From the NCBI GenBank assembly GCA_030039975.1, contig JASHUO010000497.1:1-5436 (forward strand): 5,436 nt of DNA, written 5' to 3'. The DNA is from Alphaproteobacteria bacterium. Its GTDB lineage: Bacteria; Pseudomonadota; Alphaproteobacteria; ATCC43930; CGMCC-115725. The notes beneath the pieces were generated by a model. It was not told the origin of the DNA. It saw only the letters and a list, made by a program, of their open reading frames with translations, and searched no databases. The stretch's first letter is position 1, and every line of letters begins with the position of its first letter. A program made the translations under genes and the position numbers. This document shows, in pieces, positions 1 through 4,837 of this stretch.

Positions 1-91
1 GCTCGGCCGCGTCGCCCACGCCCACGCGCCGCAGTCGCGCTGTGCCCCGCCGCGAGCCCGGCGAAAAGCGAAGCTGAACAATAGCACCCGT
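1..91. other. Unassigned window edge downstream of the SGNH gene
   Basis: Too short and too GC-rich to call a gene. On the plus strand one frame is open from the window edge to a TAG at 82-84 (ending AKSEAEQ) and another to a TGA at 75-77. Either could be the Ala/Pro/Arg-rich tail of a convergent gene, but neither shows a recognisable motif. On the minus strand no ATG start with a Shine-Dalgarno sequence is visible. I see no terminator hairpin with a T-run for the minus-strand operon that ends at 92. Confidence 0.2.
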
Positions 92-913
92 CTAGGGACG
101 GGCGGCGACCGTCACCGGCTCGTTGCGGGCGGCGAGAATGGCACGCGCCACTTGGCGGGCGAGGCAATCATAGCTCAGGTCCGACATATGCAGCCGGTCT
201 GGCGCTAGCATTGCGGGTAAGCTCATCGCGCCATCCTCGGACCAATGGCGCATCATGGCGAAGCGCCGGACCAGAGGTACATCCTCGCTGCGTGCCACCG
301 CTGCGATCACCAGCAGCATCTCGCGGTAGCGGGCATGGAGCAGCACCGCCGGTGCATATTGCAGATCCATCAGCATGACATCGGCGCCGGTGGCCCTGAT
401 CCGCGCGATGCCTTGCTTTGCCCAGTTGGCCTCGCCGGCGGGGTCGAGATCATGCAGCACGCTGTTGGTGCCGAGCTGCCAGATGACCAGGTCCGGCCGC
501 TCGGCCAGCACGTCGCGGTCGAGCCGCGCCATCATCTGTGGCGCCATCTCGCCGCCGACCCCGCGGTTGACGACGCGAATGGCGATGCGGGGAAACTGCG
601 CCTTGAGCAGCGCCGCGAGCCGGCTCGGATAACTGCGCTCGGGGCGGGACGCGCCATAGCCTGCGGTCGAGGATGAGCCGAAGGCGACGATGGTGAGCGG
701 CCCGCCCGCGCGCAGCCGCTCGCCCGTGCGCGGCAACGGCCCACCGAACGAGCCGAGCTCGGCCGGAATGGCGCAGCGATTGATCGCGGCGCCGGCGCTA
801 TGCCCGCCGGGCGCCAGGAGGAACGGCAAGGCGGCAGCGACGGCGATCAGCGCCAGGGCCGCCAGCATCGGCCGGCGGCGGGAAGAGCGCGCATCACCAG
901 GGGCGCCGCTCAT
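92..913 (-). CDS. Exported SGNH/GDSL-family hydrolase, catalytic residues intact
   Basis: A 273-residue protein of the SGNH (GDSL-like) esterase/acyltransferase fold. The N-terminus has an Arg-rich stretch and then a hydrophobic segment (about residues 16-43), a signal peptide or membrane anchor, so the enzyme should act in the periplasm. All SGNH blocks are present: AFGSSSTAG with nucleophile Ser81, NRGVGGE with oxyanion Gly121, QLGTNS with Asn150, and DRLH with Asp239 and His242. Cys47 and Cys250 could form a disulfide. The ATG at 911-913 overlaps the TGA of the upstream gene (ATGA) with no clear Shine-Dalgarno sequence, which suggests translational coupling; Met16 is an alternative start but also lacks one. 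The family acts on ester-linked acyl groups. Its position behind an OpgC-type acyltransferase suggests that it adds or removes acyl groups on an envelope glycan, which is inference. The substrate is unknown. Confidence 0.9.
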   Translation of the reverse strand: MSGAPGDARSSRRRPMLAALALIAVAAALPFLLAPGGHSAGAAINRCAIPAELGSFGGPLPRTGERLRAGGPLTIVAFGSSSTAGYGASRPERSYPSRLAALLKAQFPRIAIRVVNRGVGGEMAPQMMARLDRDVLAERPDLVIWQLGTNSVLHDLDPAGEANWAKQGIARIRATGADVMLMDLQYAPAVLLHARYREMLLVIAAVARSEDVPLVRRFAMMRHWSEDGAMSLPAMLAPDRLHMSDLSYDCLARQVARAILAARNEPVTVAARP

Positions 914-1644
914 CGGGCGGCGTATTCGATGGCGTCGGCGAGCCGCTGGGCGAGGCAGTCATAGACCTCGGCCGCAAGCGCCGCCCGCTGCTCGCGCGGG
1001 ACGTCGGCGAATTGGAAGATGTCGTTCTCGCTCCAGTATCGCATCATCTCAAATCGCCTGAAGAGATAGACGTCGTCCACGTCGGCTCTCTGTTCCATCG
1101 CCTCGAGGTAAGGCGCGAAATCGATGATCGAAGCGCTACTGCGACTATATTGCATGTTCATCAGGAGAATGTCGAAATGATGCTCTTGCAGCGCGGCGAT
1201 GCCGGTTTCGAGCGCGCCGGCGAAGACATCGACATCGACGGCGCGCGCGGCATCGAAGGTGCCGGTCTCCCAGATCACCAGAGTCGGCGACGGCGCGTAG
1301 ACGTCGCGGTCGAAGCGATCGACCATCTCCTGCGTCGTCTCGCGCGCGACGCCCTTGTTGAGCACCGTGATCGGCACGTCGGGATAGCGCTGCCGCAAGA
1401 CCACCTCGAGACGATGGGCATAGGATTGCTGCGCGGGGTTGGCGGCGGCGACACCGGCGGTGGTGGCGCCGCCAATGGCGACGATGGTGATCGGCTGCTT
1501 GTGCTTGAGCCGCTCGGCAACCAGCGGCAGCGTCGGATCGTCCTGGAGGATGTCGCTCGGCACGCGGCAATCCGGCGCCTCGGCCGCGACCACCTGCGGC
1601 GCCCAGAGCACCACGGCGAGGAACAGCAGCGGAAGACGCGTCAT
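910..1644 (-). CDS. Exported SGNH-fold paralogue lacking every catalytic residue (probable pseudoenzyme)
   Basis: A 244-residue paralogue of the downstream SGNH protein; by hand alignment a little under half of the residues match from the first to the third SGNH block. Residues 1-23 are a typical signal peptide (hydrophobic core LPLLFLAVVLWA, likely cleavage around VVA/AEA). The catalytic positions are substituted: the nucleophile Ser is Ala60 (AIGGATTAG), the oxyanion Gly is Arg101 (NKGVARE), the Asn is Phe130 (ETGTFD), and the Asp and His of block V are Gln219 and Ala222. The reading frame is intact and the framework (LVIW, RRFEMMRYWSE, VYDCL, and Cys26/Cys230) is kept, so it is not a decayed gene. 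The ATG at 1642-1644 is preferred because GGAG lies 8 nt upstream and a signal peptide follows at once; an open frame extends upstream to 2142 but runs through opgC. A binding, scaffolding or regulatory role is inferred. Confidence 0.88.
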   Translation of the reverse strand: MTRLPLLFLAVVLWAPQVVAAEAPDCRVPSDILQDDPTLPLVAERLKHKQPITIVAIGGATTAGVAAANPAQQSYAHRLEVVLRQRYPDVPITVLNKGVARETTQEMVDRFDRDVYAPSPTLVIWETGTFDAARAVDVDVFAGALETGIAALQEHHFDILLMNMQYSRSSASIIDFAPYLEAMEQRADVDDVYLFRRFEMMRYWSENDIFQFADVPREQRAALAAEVYDCLAQRLADAIEYAAR

Positions 1645-1649
1645 CGCGC

Positions 1650-2807
1650 TTACTCCGAGGGTGTCGCCGGGACTGACGAGCGTGCCGCGCTCGCGCCGCT
1701 CGCCGCCCGATACCAGGCGAGCAGCGAGGCGGTGCCGATCATCAGCGCAAAGCCGACGAGGTTGACCAGGATCTGCATGGGGATTGCGGCATAGAATTCG
1801 GTCAAGACGAAATGGGCGCAAAGCGCGAGCACGATGCTGAGGCAGAAGACGTAGAGCGAATGCTGGCCGCAGAGAATGATGGGCCGGAGGATGCGCCAGC
1901 GCAGGAAGGCGGCTTCCGGCGTCACGAAATAGACCGTGGCCAGGGCCAGCGCCAGAAAGTTCAGCAGCCGCAGCGGCGCGAGGTCGCTCTTGTCGATGGT
2001 GTAGCTGAGCAGCGGCTTCGCCAGGATGGCGGGGAAGGGCTCCCAGAGCCAGTGGATGAGCCAGCTCAGATTGATGATGATGAAGAGGCCGGCGAGCGCC
2101 ACCGCGCCTCGCGACAGCCAGGTGCCGTGCGGGAAGGGCCATTTTCGGCTGACCCGCGCATGGCCGGCGCAGGCGCCGATGACGAACAGGAACTGCCAGG
2201 CGAGCGGATTGAAGTACCAGAGATGCTCGGGATAGGCGGGAAGCCCCCAGCCATGGCGCAACGTCAGCGCATAAAGCGCGGCGGAGGGCAGCAGCGCCCA
2301 GAGCGCGCGGCGCGCGAGCGCCAGCAGCACCAGCGGGAAGAACCCGAGGAGCACGATGTAGAGCGGCAGGATGTCGAGATAGGTCGGCTGGAACTGCAGC
2401 AGCAGCGCCTTGATGATGGCGATATGCGGCTCCGCCAAGAAGTCGCCGACATGCAGCTCCTCGGAATACATCGGGTTCTTGAGTTTGAGCACCGCATAGG
2501 AGACTTCGGCCGTGAAGATCATGAAGAGAAAGATATGCGCGACATAGAGCTGCCAGACGCGGCGGTAGATCTGCGCCGTGGCGAACAGCGCGCCATGCTG
2601 GCGCAGGCTTCTGCCGTAGACCAGCGCGGCGGTGTAGCCGGAGATGAAGATGAAAACCTCGGCTGCGTCCGAGAAGGCGAACGAGTGTAGGGTGAAAAAG
2701 CCGAGAATGTTGTTCGGGATGTGATCGATGAAGATGAAGAACAGCGACAGCCCACGGAAGAAGTCGAGCCGAAGGTCGCGTCCCGGACGCGGGAAGGCGT
2801 CGGCCAT
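1650..2807 (-). CDS. opgC: OpgC-family integral membrane acyltransferase
   Basis: A 385-residue polytopic membrane protein of the OpgC family, with roughly ten hydrophobic segments (for example about 15-38, 48-65, 83-104, 143-167, 201-215, 235-257, 282-296, 308-332, 340-366). Family signatures visible are R-x-DFFRG near residue 13, FIDHIPNN (26-33, containing the Asp-His pair), DAAEVFIFISGY (47-58), QPTYLDILPLY (140-150), NPLAWQFLFVIGA (200-212) and CGQHSLYVFCLSIVLA (313-328). OpgC proteins are inner-membrane acyltransferases known for succinylating osmoregulated periplasmic glucans. No glucan-synthesis gene (opgG/opgH type) is in the window, so the acceptor here is uncertain. The ATG at 2805-2807 is chosen because the conserved N-terminus begins right after it and GAGGAG lies 10 nt upstream; an open frame continues upstream but holds only low-complexity sequence. 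It heads a unit with the two secreted SGNH proteins, the next start lying 5 nt past its TAA. Family assignment is strong; the gene symbol means family membership only. Confidence 0.87.
   Translation of the reverse strand: MADAFPRPGRDLRLDFFRGLSLFFIFIDHIPNNILGFFTLHSFAFSDAAEVFIFISGYTAALVYGRSLRQHGALFATAQIYRRVWQLYVAHIFLFMIFTAEVSYAVLKLKNPMYSEELHVGDFLAEPHIAIIKALLLQFQPTYLDILPLYIVLLGFFPLVLLALARRALWALLPSAALYALTLRHGWGLPAYPEHLWYFNPLAWQFLFVIGACAGHARVSRKWPFPHGTWLSRGAVALAGLFIIINLSWLIHWLWEPFPAILAKPLLSYTIDKSDLAPLRLLNFLALALATVYFVTPEAAFLRWRILRPIILCGQHSLYVFCLSIVLALCAHFVLTEFYAAIPMQILVNLVGFALMIGTASLLAWYRAASGASAARSSVPATPSE
1653..1656 (-). promoter_or_regulatory. Shine-Dalgarno site of the SGNH pseudoenzyme gene
   Basis: GGAG on the minus strand, 8 nt before the ATG at 1644. 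It lies immediately before the TAA stop of opgC, so ribosomes finishing opgC would be placed to restart. It decides the 1644 start against the long upstream open frame. Confidence 0.6.
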
Positions 2808-2817
2808 GCCGCTGGAG

Positions 2818-2823
2818 CTCCTC
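2818..2823 (-). promoter_or_regulatory. Shine-Dalgarno site of opgC
   Basis: GAGGAG on the minus strand, 10 nt before the ATG at 2807. It supports this start over any in-frame codon further upstream. Confidence 0.55.
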
Positions 2824-2840
2824 GTCGTCGTCTCCGGCCG

Positions 2841-2869
2841 ATCATAGACAGCCCGCGCGTAAGCCCCAA
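2841..2869 (-). promoter_or_regulatory. Candidate sigma70-type promoter for the opgC/SGNH unit
   Basis: On the minus strand TTGGGG (2864-2869) is followed after exactly 17 nt by TATGAT (2841-2846). The -10 matches TATAAT in five of six positions; the -35 keeps only the TTG core. Transcription would start near 2834, leaving a leader of about 27 nt that contains the Shine-Dalgarno sequence. No GGAA(C/T)-N16-CGTT motif is visible here, so the neighbouring ECF sigma factor is not obviously the activator. Confidence 0.5.
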
Positions 2870-2904
2870 GCCGCGCTTCGGAGGGTTGCGACGATGATGG
2901 CAAC

Positions 2905-2932
2905 GCGCCGCGCGGGACGCCCGGCGCGGCGC
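2905..2932 (-). terminator. GC-rich hairpin between the anti-sigma gene and opgC, possible terminator
   Basis: A perfect 9-bp inverted repeat (GCGCCGCGC at 2905-2913, GCGCGGCGC at 2924-2932) whose loop can add three G-C pairs with one bulged base. It starts 24 nt past the anti-sigma stop codon. A weaker 5-bp repeat (2885-2889 with 2900-2904) follows. Neither is followed by a clear T-run on the minus strand, so this is not a textbook intrinsic terminator. It may be a pause site, an RNA 3'-end stabiliser or part of Rho-dependent termination. Confidence 0.4.
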
Positions 2933-2955
2933 CGCCCAAAGCCTGGTCCGACGCG

Positions 2956-3768
2956 TCAGATCGTGTCGAACTGGTAGGCGAGGTCGTTGTGGATGTTCCA
3001 GAGGTAGTTGATGCTCGCCGTGCCGGCGATGGCATAGGCGTGGCCATGATGGCGCCAGCGCAGCACGTTGATGTCGCCGCGATGATAGAAATCCGTGCCC
3101 TTGTCGGCGTGAGGCGAGTTGGCGACGACGACGAGGACCGGTCCCAGCGCCTTGTTGTCGGTGGTGTACATCAGCGCCATCGCCGGTTGGCCCTCGACCA
3201 TGAGGAAGCGCGCACCCTGAAACGCGAGCCCCCAGGGTTTCAGATTGGGCAAATGGAAGTTTTGCGGCAGCTTGTCGAAGGTGGTGCCGTCATTCGGTCC
3301 CATATTGACGTAGCGCCGGTAATAGCCGGCGAGATTGTCGGGGAAGCTGTCCGCCGCCTGCTCCGCGGAGTGCGGCGCGTACGCCGCCAGGATCGCGTCG
3401 GCAAGCCCGACATCGCCGCCGCCAATGCCGAAGCCCACGGCGAAAGCGGCGAGCGACGCCGCCGCGGCCGTGCCGAGCCAGAAGCGGCGATCGCCCAGAA
3501 CGCGCTTCCAGCGCTTCTGCCGGGCGGCGGCAAGATCGGTGACCGCTCCGCTCTCGCCCCGCGCCGCCCGGATCAGGCGCTCGGGCAGCGGCTCGTGCAG
3601 CACCTCGTCGAAGGCAGAGCGCAGCAGCACCGCGCTTTCGCTCAGCGCAGCCCCGCGCTCGCGCAGCTCGGCATCGCGCTCCAACGCATCGGCGACGGCG
3701 TCGCGCTCGCTCTCCTCGAGCTCGCCGTCGAGATACGCGATCAGTCTTTCGTCACTCGGCCTTGGCAT
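2956..3768 (-). CDS. Membrane-anchored anti-sigma factor (cognate of the ECF sigma factor)
   Basis: A 270-residue protein laid out like a single-pass anti-sigma factor. Residues 1-95 form a charged cytoplasmic domain beginning SDERLIAYLDGELEESER, a motif common in anti-sigma N-termini, and should hold the sigma factor. About 96-117 (FWLGTAAAASLAAFAVGFGIG) is the transmembrane helix. Residues 120-270 are periplasmic, with GQPAMALMYTT (193-203) and VLRWRHHGHAYAIAG (235-249) resembling the C-terminal domain of proteobacterial anti-sigma factors. The zinc-binding His-x3-Cys-x2-Cys motif is absent and the protein has no cysteine at all, which argues against zinc or thiol-redox control. Its start lies 17 nt inside the end of the sigma gene, with a near-consensus Shine-Dalgarno 8 nt upstream. 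Function is called from architecture and gene order; the signal sensed is unknown. Confidence 0.85.
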   Translation of the reverse strand: MPRPSDERLIAYLDGELEESERDAVADALERDAELRERGAALSESAVLLRSAFDEVLHEPLPERLIRAARGESGAVTDLAAARQKRWKRVLGDRRFWLGTAAAASLAAFAVGFGIGGGDVGLADAILAAYAPHSAEQAADSFPDNLAGYYRRYVNMGPNDGTTFDKLPQNFHLPNLKPWGLAFQGARFLMVEGQPAMALMYTTDNKALGPVLVVVANSPHADKGTDFYHRGDINVLRWRHHGHAYAIAGTASINYLWNIHNDLAYQFDTI

Positions 3769-4294
3769 CTTGCGTACTCCTCCGCAGGCCGCCGCCGGCT
3801 TCGAGCTTGGCCAGGAGCGCGGTTCTTGCGCGCGCCAGGCGGCTCATGATCGTCCCCACCGGTACGTCGGCGGCTTCCGCCGCTTCCTTGTAACTCAACC
3901 CGTCGACCGTCACGAGGAGGAGCGCCGCCCGCTGCTCGGCCGGCAACTGCGCCAGCGCGCTTCGCACCTCCTGCAGCGCCAGCCGCGCCTCGGCGCGCCG
4001 TCCTGGCTCGTCGGTGCCGACATTGACGCCTTCCTCCTCCGCCTCCTCCCGACGGATGTCCCGCGAGCGCAACTGATCGATCCAGATCGTCTGCACGATG
4101 CGGAACATCCAACTGTCGAAACGCGTCCCTTCCTGAAACTGGTGTGCCCGGGAAAGCGCCCGCTCGCACGCCGCCTGGACGAGATCGTCCGCCTCGACAG
4201 CAGAGCCGGTCAGGCCGCGGGCGAAACGCCGCAATCGAGGGAGCACGGCTATGAGCTGGTCACTGACCGAGACGCTCAAGACCGCACCCCGCAA
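3752..4294 (-). CDS. ECF-family RNA polymerase sigma factor
   Basis: A 180-residue extracytoplasmic-function sigma factor with only the two essential domains. Sigma-2 covers about residues 15-80, including ADDLVQAACERAL (35-47) and FDSWMFRIVQTIWIDQLRSR (59-78), the -10 recognition region. Sigma-4 covers about 104-165, with ALAQLPAEQRAALLL and the helix-turn-helix LSYKEAAEAADVPVGTIMSRLARAR (133-157) for the -35. No extra C-terminal domain is present. There is no ATG or GTG start: the frame opens after a TAG at 4319-4321, and candidates are TTG at 4294 or TTG at 4279, the latter giving 175 residues and having GGGG 7 nt upstream. The gene overlaps the anti-sigma gene by 17 nt, so both should be co-transcribed. 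The promoter just upstream resembles an ECF site, which suggests autoregulation (inference). The ECF subgroup was not determined. Confidence 0.92.
   Translation of the reverse strand: MRGAVLSVSVSDQLIAVLPRLRRFARGLTGSAVEADDLVQAACERALSRAHQFQEGTRFDSWMFRIVQTIWIDQLRSRDIRREEAEEEGVNVGTDEPGRRAEARLALQEVRSALAQLPAEQRAALLLVTVDGLSYKEAAEAADVPVGTIMSRLARARTALLAKLEAGGGLRRSTQDAKAE
3777..3783 (-). promoter_or_regulatory. Strong Shine-Dalgarno site of the anti-sigma gene
   Basis: GGAGGAG on the minus strand, 8 nt before the ATG at 3768 and inside the sigma coding sequence. It is the best ribosome binding site in the window and contrasts with the weak TTG start of the sigma gene. Confidence 0.7.
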
Positions 4295-4312
4295 CAGGGT
4301 AGTGTCGCCCTG
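4295..4312. repeat. Short inverted repeat in the sigma gene leader
   Basis: CAGGG (4295-4299) and CCCTG (4308-4312) pair across an 8-nt loop immediately before the TTG at 4294. A 5-bp hairpin here could shield the start region, but it is short enough to be chance. Confidence 0.25.
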
Positions 4313-4331
4313 ACCAACCTAACAAAGTGAT

Positions 4332-4356
4332 AACGGTTAAGGATGGGGCTTATTCC
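4332..4356 (-). promoter_or_regulatory. Candidate ECF-type promoter for the sigma/anti-sigma operon
   Basis: On the minus strand GGAAT (4352-4356, preceded by another G) is followed after 16 nt by CGTT (4332-4335). This is close to the GGAAC-N16/17-CGTT pattern of several alphaproteobacterial ECF sigma factors. A start near 4325 would give a leader of about 30-45 nt. The -10 lies in a near-palindrome, TAACGGTTA (4331-4339), which might also bind a regulator. Confidence 0.5.
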
Positions 4357-4433
4357 CTGGCAAAAATCGGCCACTCGACCGGCTGGAGGGCGGGTAACAG
4401 GTTTCTCGCCGCCCGGTTGATGATAAAAAGGGG

Positions 4434-4453
4434 CGGCCGGTCTGCCCCGGCCG
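4434..4453. repeat. GC-rich inverted repeat upstream of the small secreted protein gene
   Basis: CGGCCGG (4434-4440) pairs perfectly with CCGGCCG (4447-4453) across a 6-nt loop, ending 32 nt before the ATG at 4486. It would lie in the leader RNA if transcription starts near 4425. No T-run follows, so it is not an intrinsic terminator. Confidence 0.4.
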
Positions 4454-4485
4454 ACATTTGCGCATCTTAGTGAGTGGAATTGTCC

Positions 4486-4740
4486 ATGAAAAGAGCACGA
4501 ACCGGATTGCCGCTGGCGGTCTTGATCCTCCTTGCCGGCGGCATGCTGGCGCTTCCCGCCCATGCCGATTGCTCTGCCGAGGTCCAGGCGATACGCGCCC
4601 AGCTCGCCGCGGTCAAGGATCCGCAGCGCCGCGAGGAGCTGCAGATGCTGCTCGACAAGGCTGAAAAGGACCAGGCGGCGGGGCGCACCCAGCTTTGCGG
4701 CGAGGCCGTCCAGCGCGCGCGGGTGCTGGTAAAAGGCTGA
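4486..4740 (+). CDS. Small secreted protein with a cysteine pair, unknown function
   Basis: An 84-residue protein I do not recognise. Residues 1-27 are a clear signal peptide (basic MKRAR, hydrophobic LPLAVLILLAGGMLAL, cleavage after PAHA), giving a mature protein of about 57 residues. That part is charged and predicted helical, reads as two amphipathic helices, and holds just two cysteines, Cys29 at its N-terminus and Cys71 (QLCGEA), well placed for a disulfide closing a helical hairpin in the periplasm. The Ala-x-Ala site and the Asp before Cys29 argue against a lipoprotein. I chose the ATG at 4486 over an in-frame GTG at 4474 because the signal peptide begins there and GTG has no Shine-Dalgarno sequence; the one before the ATG (GAGTGG) is weak. 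It is divergent from the sigma operon and 97 nt upstream of pntAA. Whether it belongs to either unit is unclear. Confidence 0.72.
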   Translation: MKRARTGLPLAVLILLAGGMLALPAHADCSAEVQAIRAQLAAVKDPQRREELQMLLDKAEKDQAAGRTQLCGEAVQRARVLVKG

Positions 4741-4755
4741 CCCCCGGGCTGAGGC

Positions 4756-4785
4756 TTCACAAAGTTGCCGAGGCACGTCTATTGT
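4756..4785 (+). promoter_or_regulatory. Candidate promoter for pntAA
   Basis: TTCACA (4756-4761), five of six matches to the -35 consensus, and TATTGT (4780-4785), four of six to the -10, are separated by 18 nt. The leader would be about 45 nt. Read-through from the small upstream gene is also possible, since no terminator is visible between them. Confidence 0.4.
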
Positions 4786-4789
4786 GTCG

Positions 4790-4815
4790 CGCCGGCAGCC
4801 GGAGAGCGGCCGGCG
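4790..4815. repeat. Inverted repeat in the pntAA leader
   Basis: CGCCGGC (4790-4796) and GCCGGCG (4809-4815) form a 7-bp stem with a 12-nt loop just upstream of the likely ribosome binding site (AGGGG, 4821-4825). GC-rich repeats of this size are common by chance at this base composition. Confidence 0.25.
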
Positions 4816-4837
4816 AGGGTAGGGGAATCCCGATTCG

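Noticed and set aside
245..1061. Plus-strand open frames at 245-676 and 690-1061
   Set aside because: They are shadows of the intact SGNH hydrolase and the end of its paralogue; the translations are His/Arg/Ala-rich without motifs.
910..1644. Calling the inactive SGNH gene a pseudogene
   Set aside because: It has no frameshift or premature stop, keeps a signal peptide, ribosome site and framework motifs, and overlaps the next gene for coupling. A functional pseudoenzyme fits better than decay.
1645..2142. Upstream extension of the inactive SGNH gene to an ATG at 2142 (410 residues)
   Set aside because: The extra part is Arg/His-rich nonsense running antiparallel to no domain and lies entirely inside opgC in another frame. 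A Shine-Dalgarno sequence and signal peptide mark the true start at 1644.
1012..2690. Long plus-strand open frames at 1012-1794 and 1812-2690
   Set aside because: Their translations are Arg/Glu/Gln-rich with no domain and lie opposite well-supported SGNH and OpgC genes. Long antisense frames are expected at this GC content.
2808..3047. Upstream extension of opgC to 3047 (465 residues)
   Set aside because: The added 80 residues are Ser/Thr/Arg low-complexity, overlap the anti-sigma gene, and precede the family's conserved N-terminus. The promoter and ribosome site fit the 2807 start.
2989..4330. Plus-strand open frames at 2989-3849 and 3335-4330
   Set aside because: They are antisense shadows of the anti-sigma and sigma genes, with compositions typical of reversed GC-rich codons and no recognisable motif.
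4765..4785. TTGCCG (4765-4770) as the -35 element for pntAA
   Set aside because: Only 9 nt separate it from TATTGT, too short for a promoter. TTCACA at 4756-4761 with an 18-nt spacer fits better.
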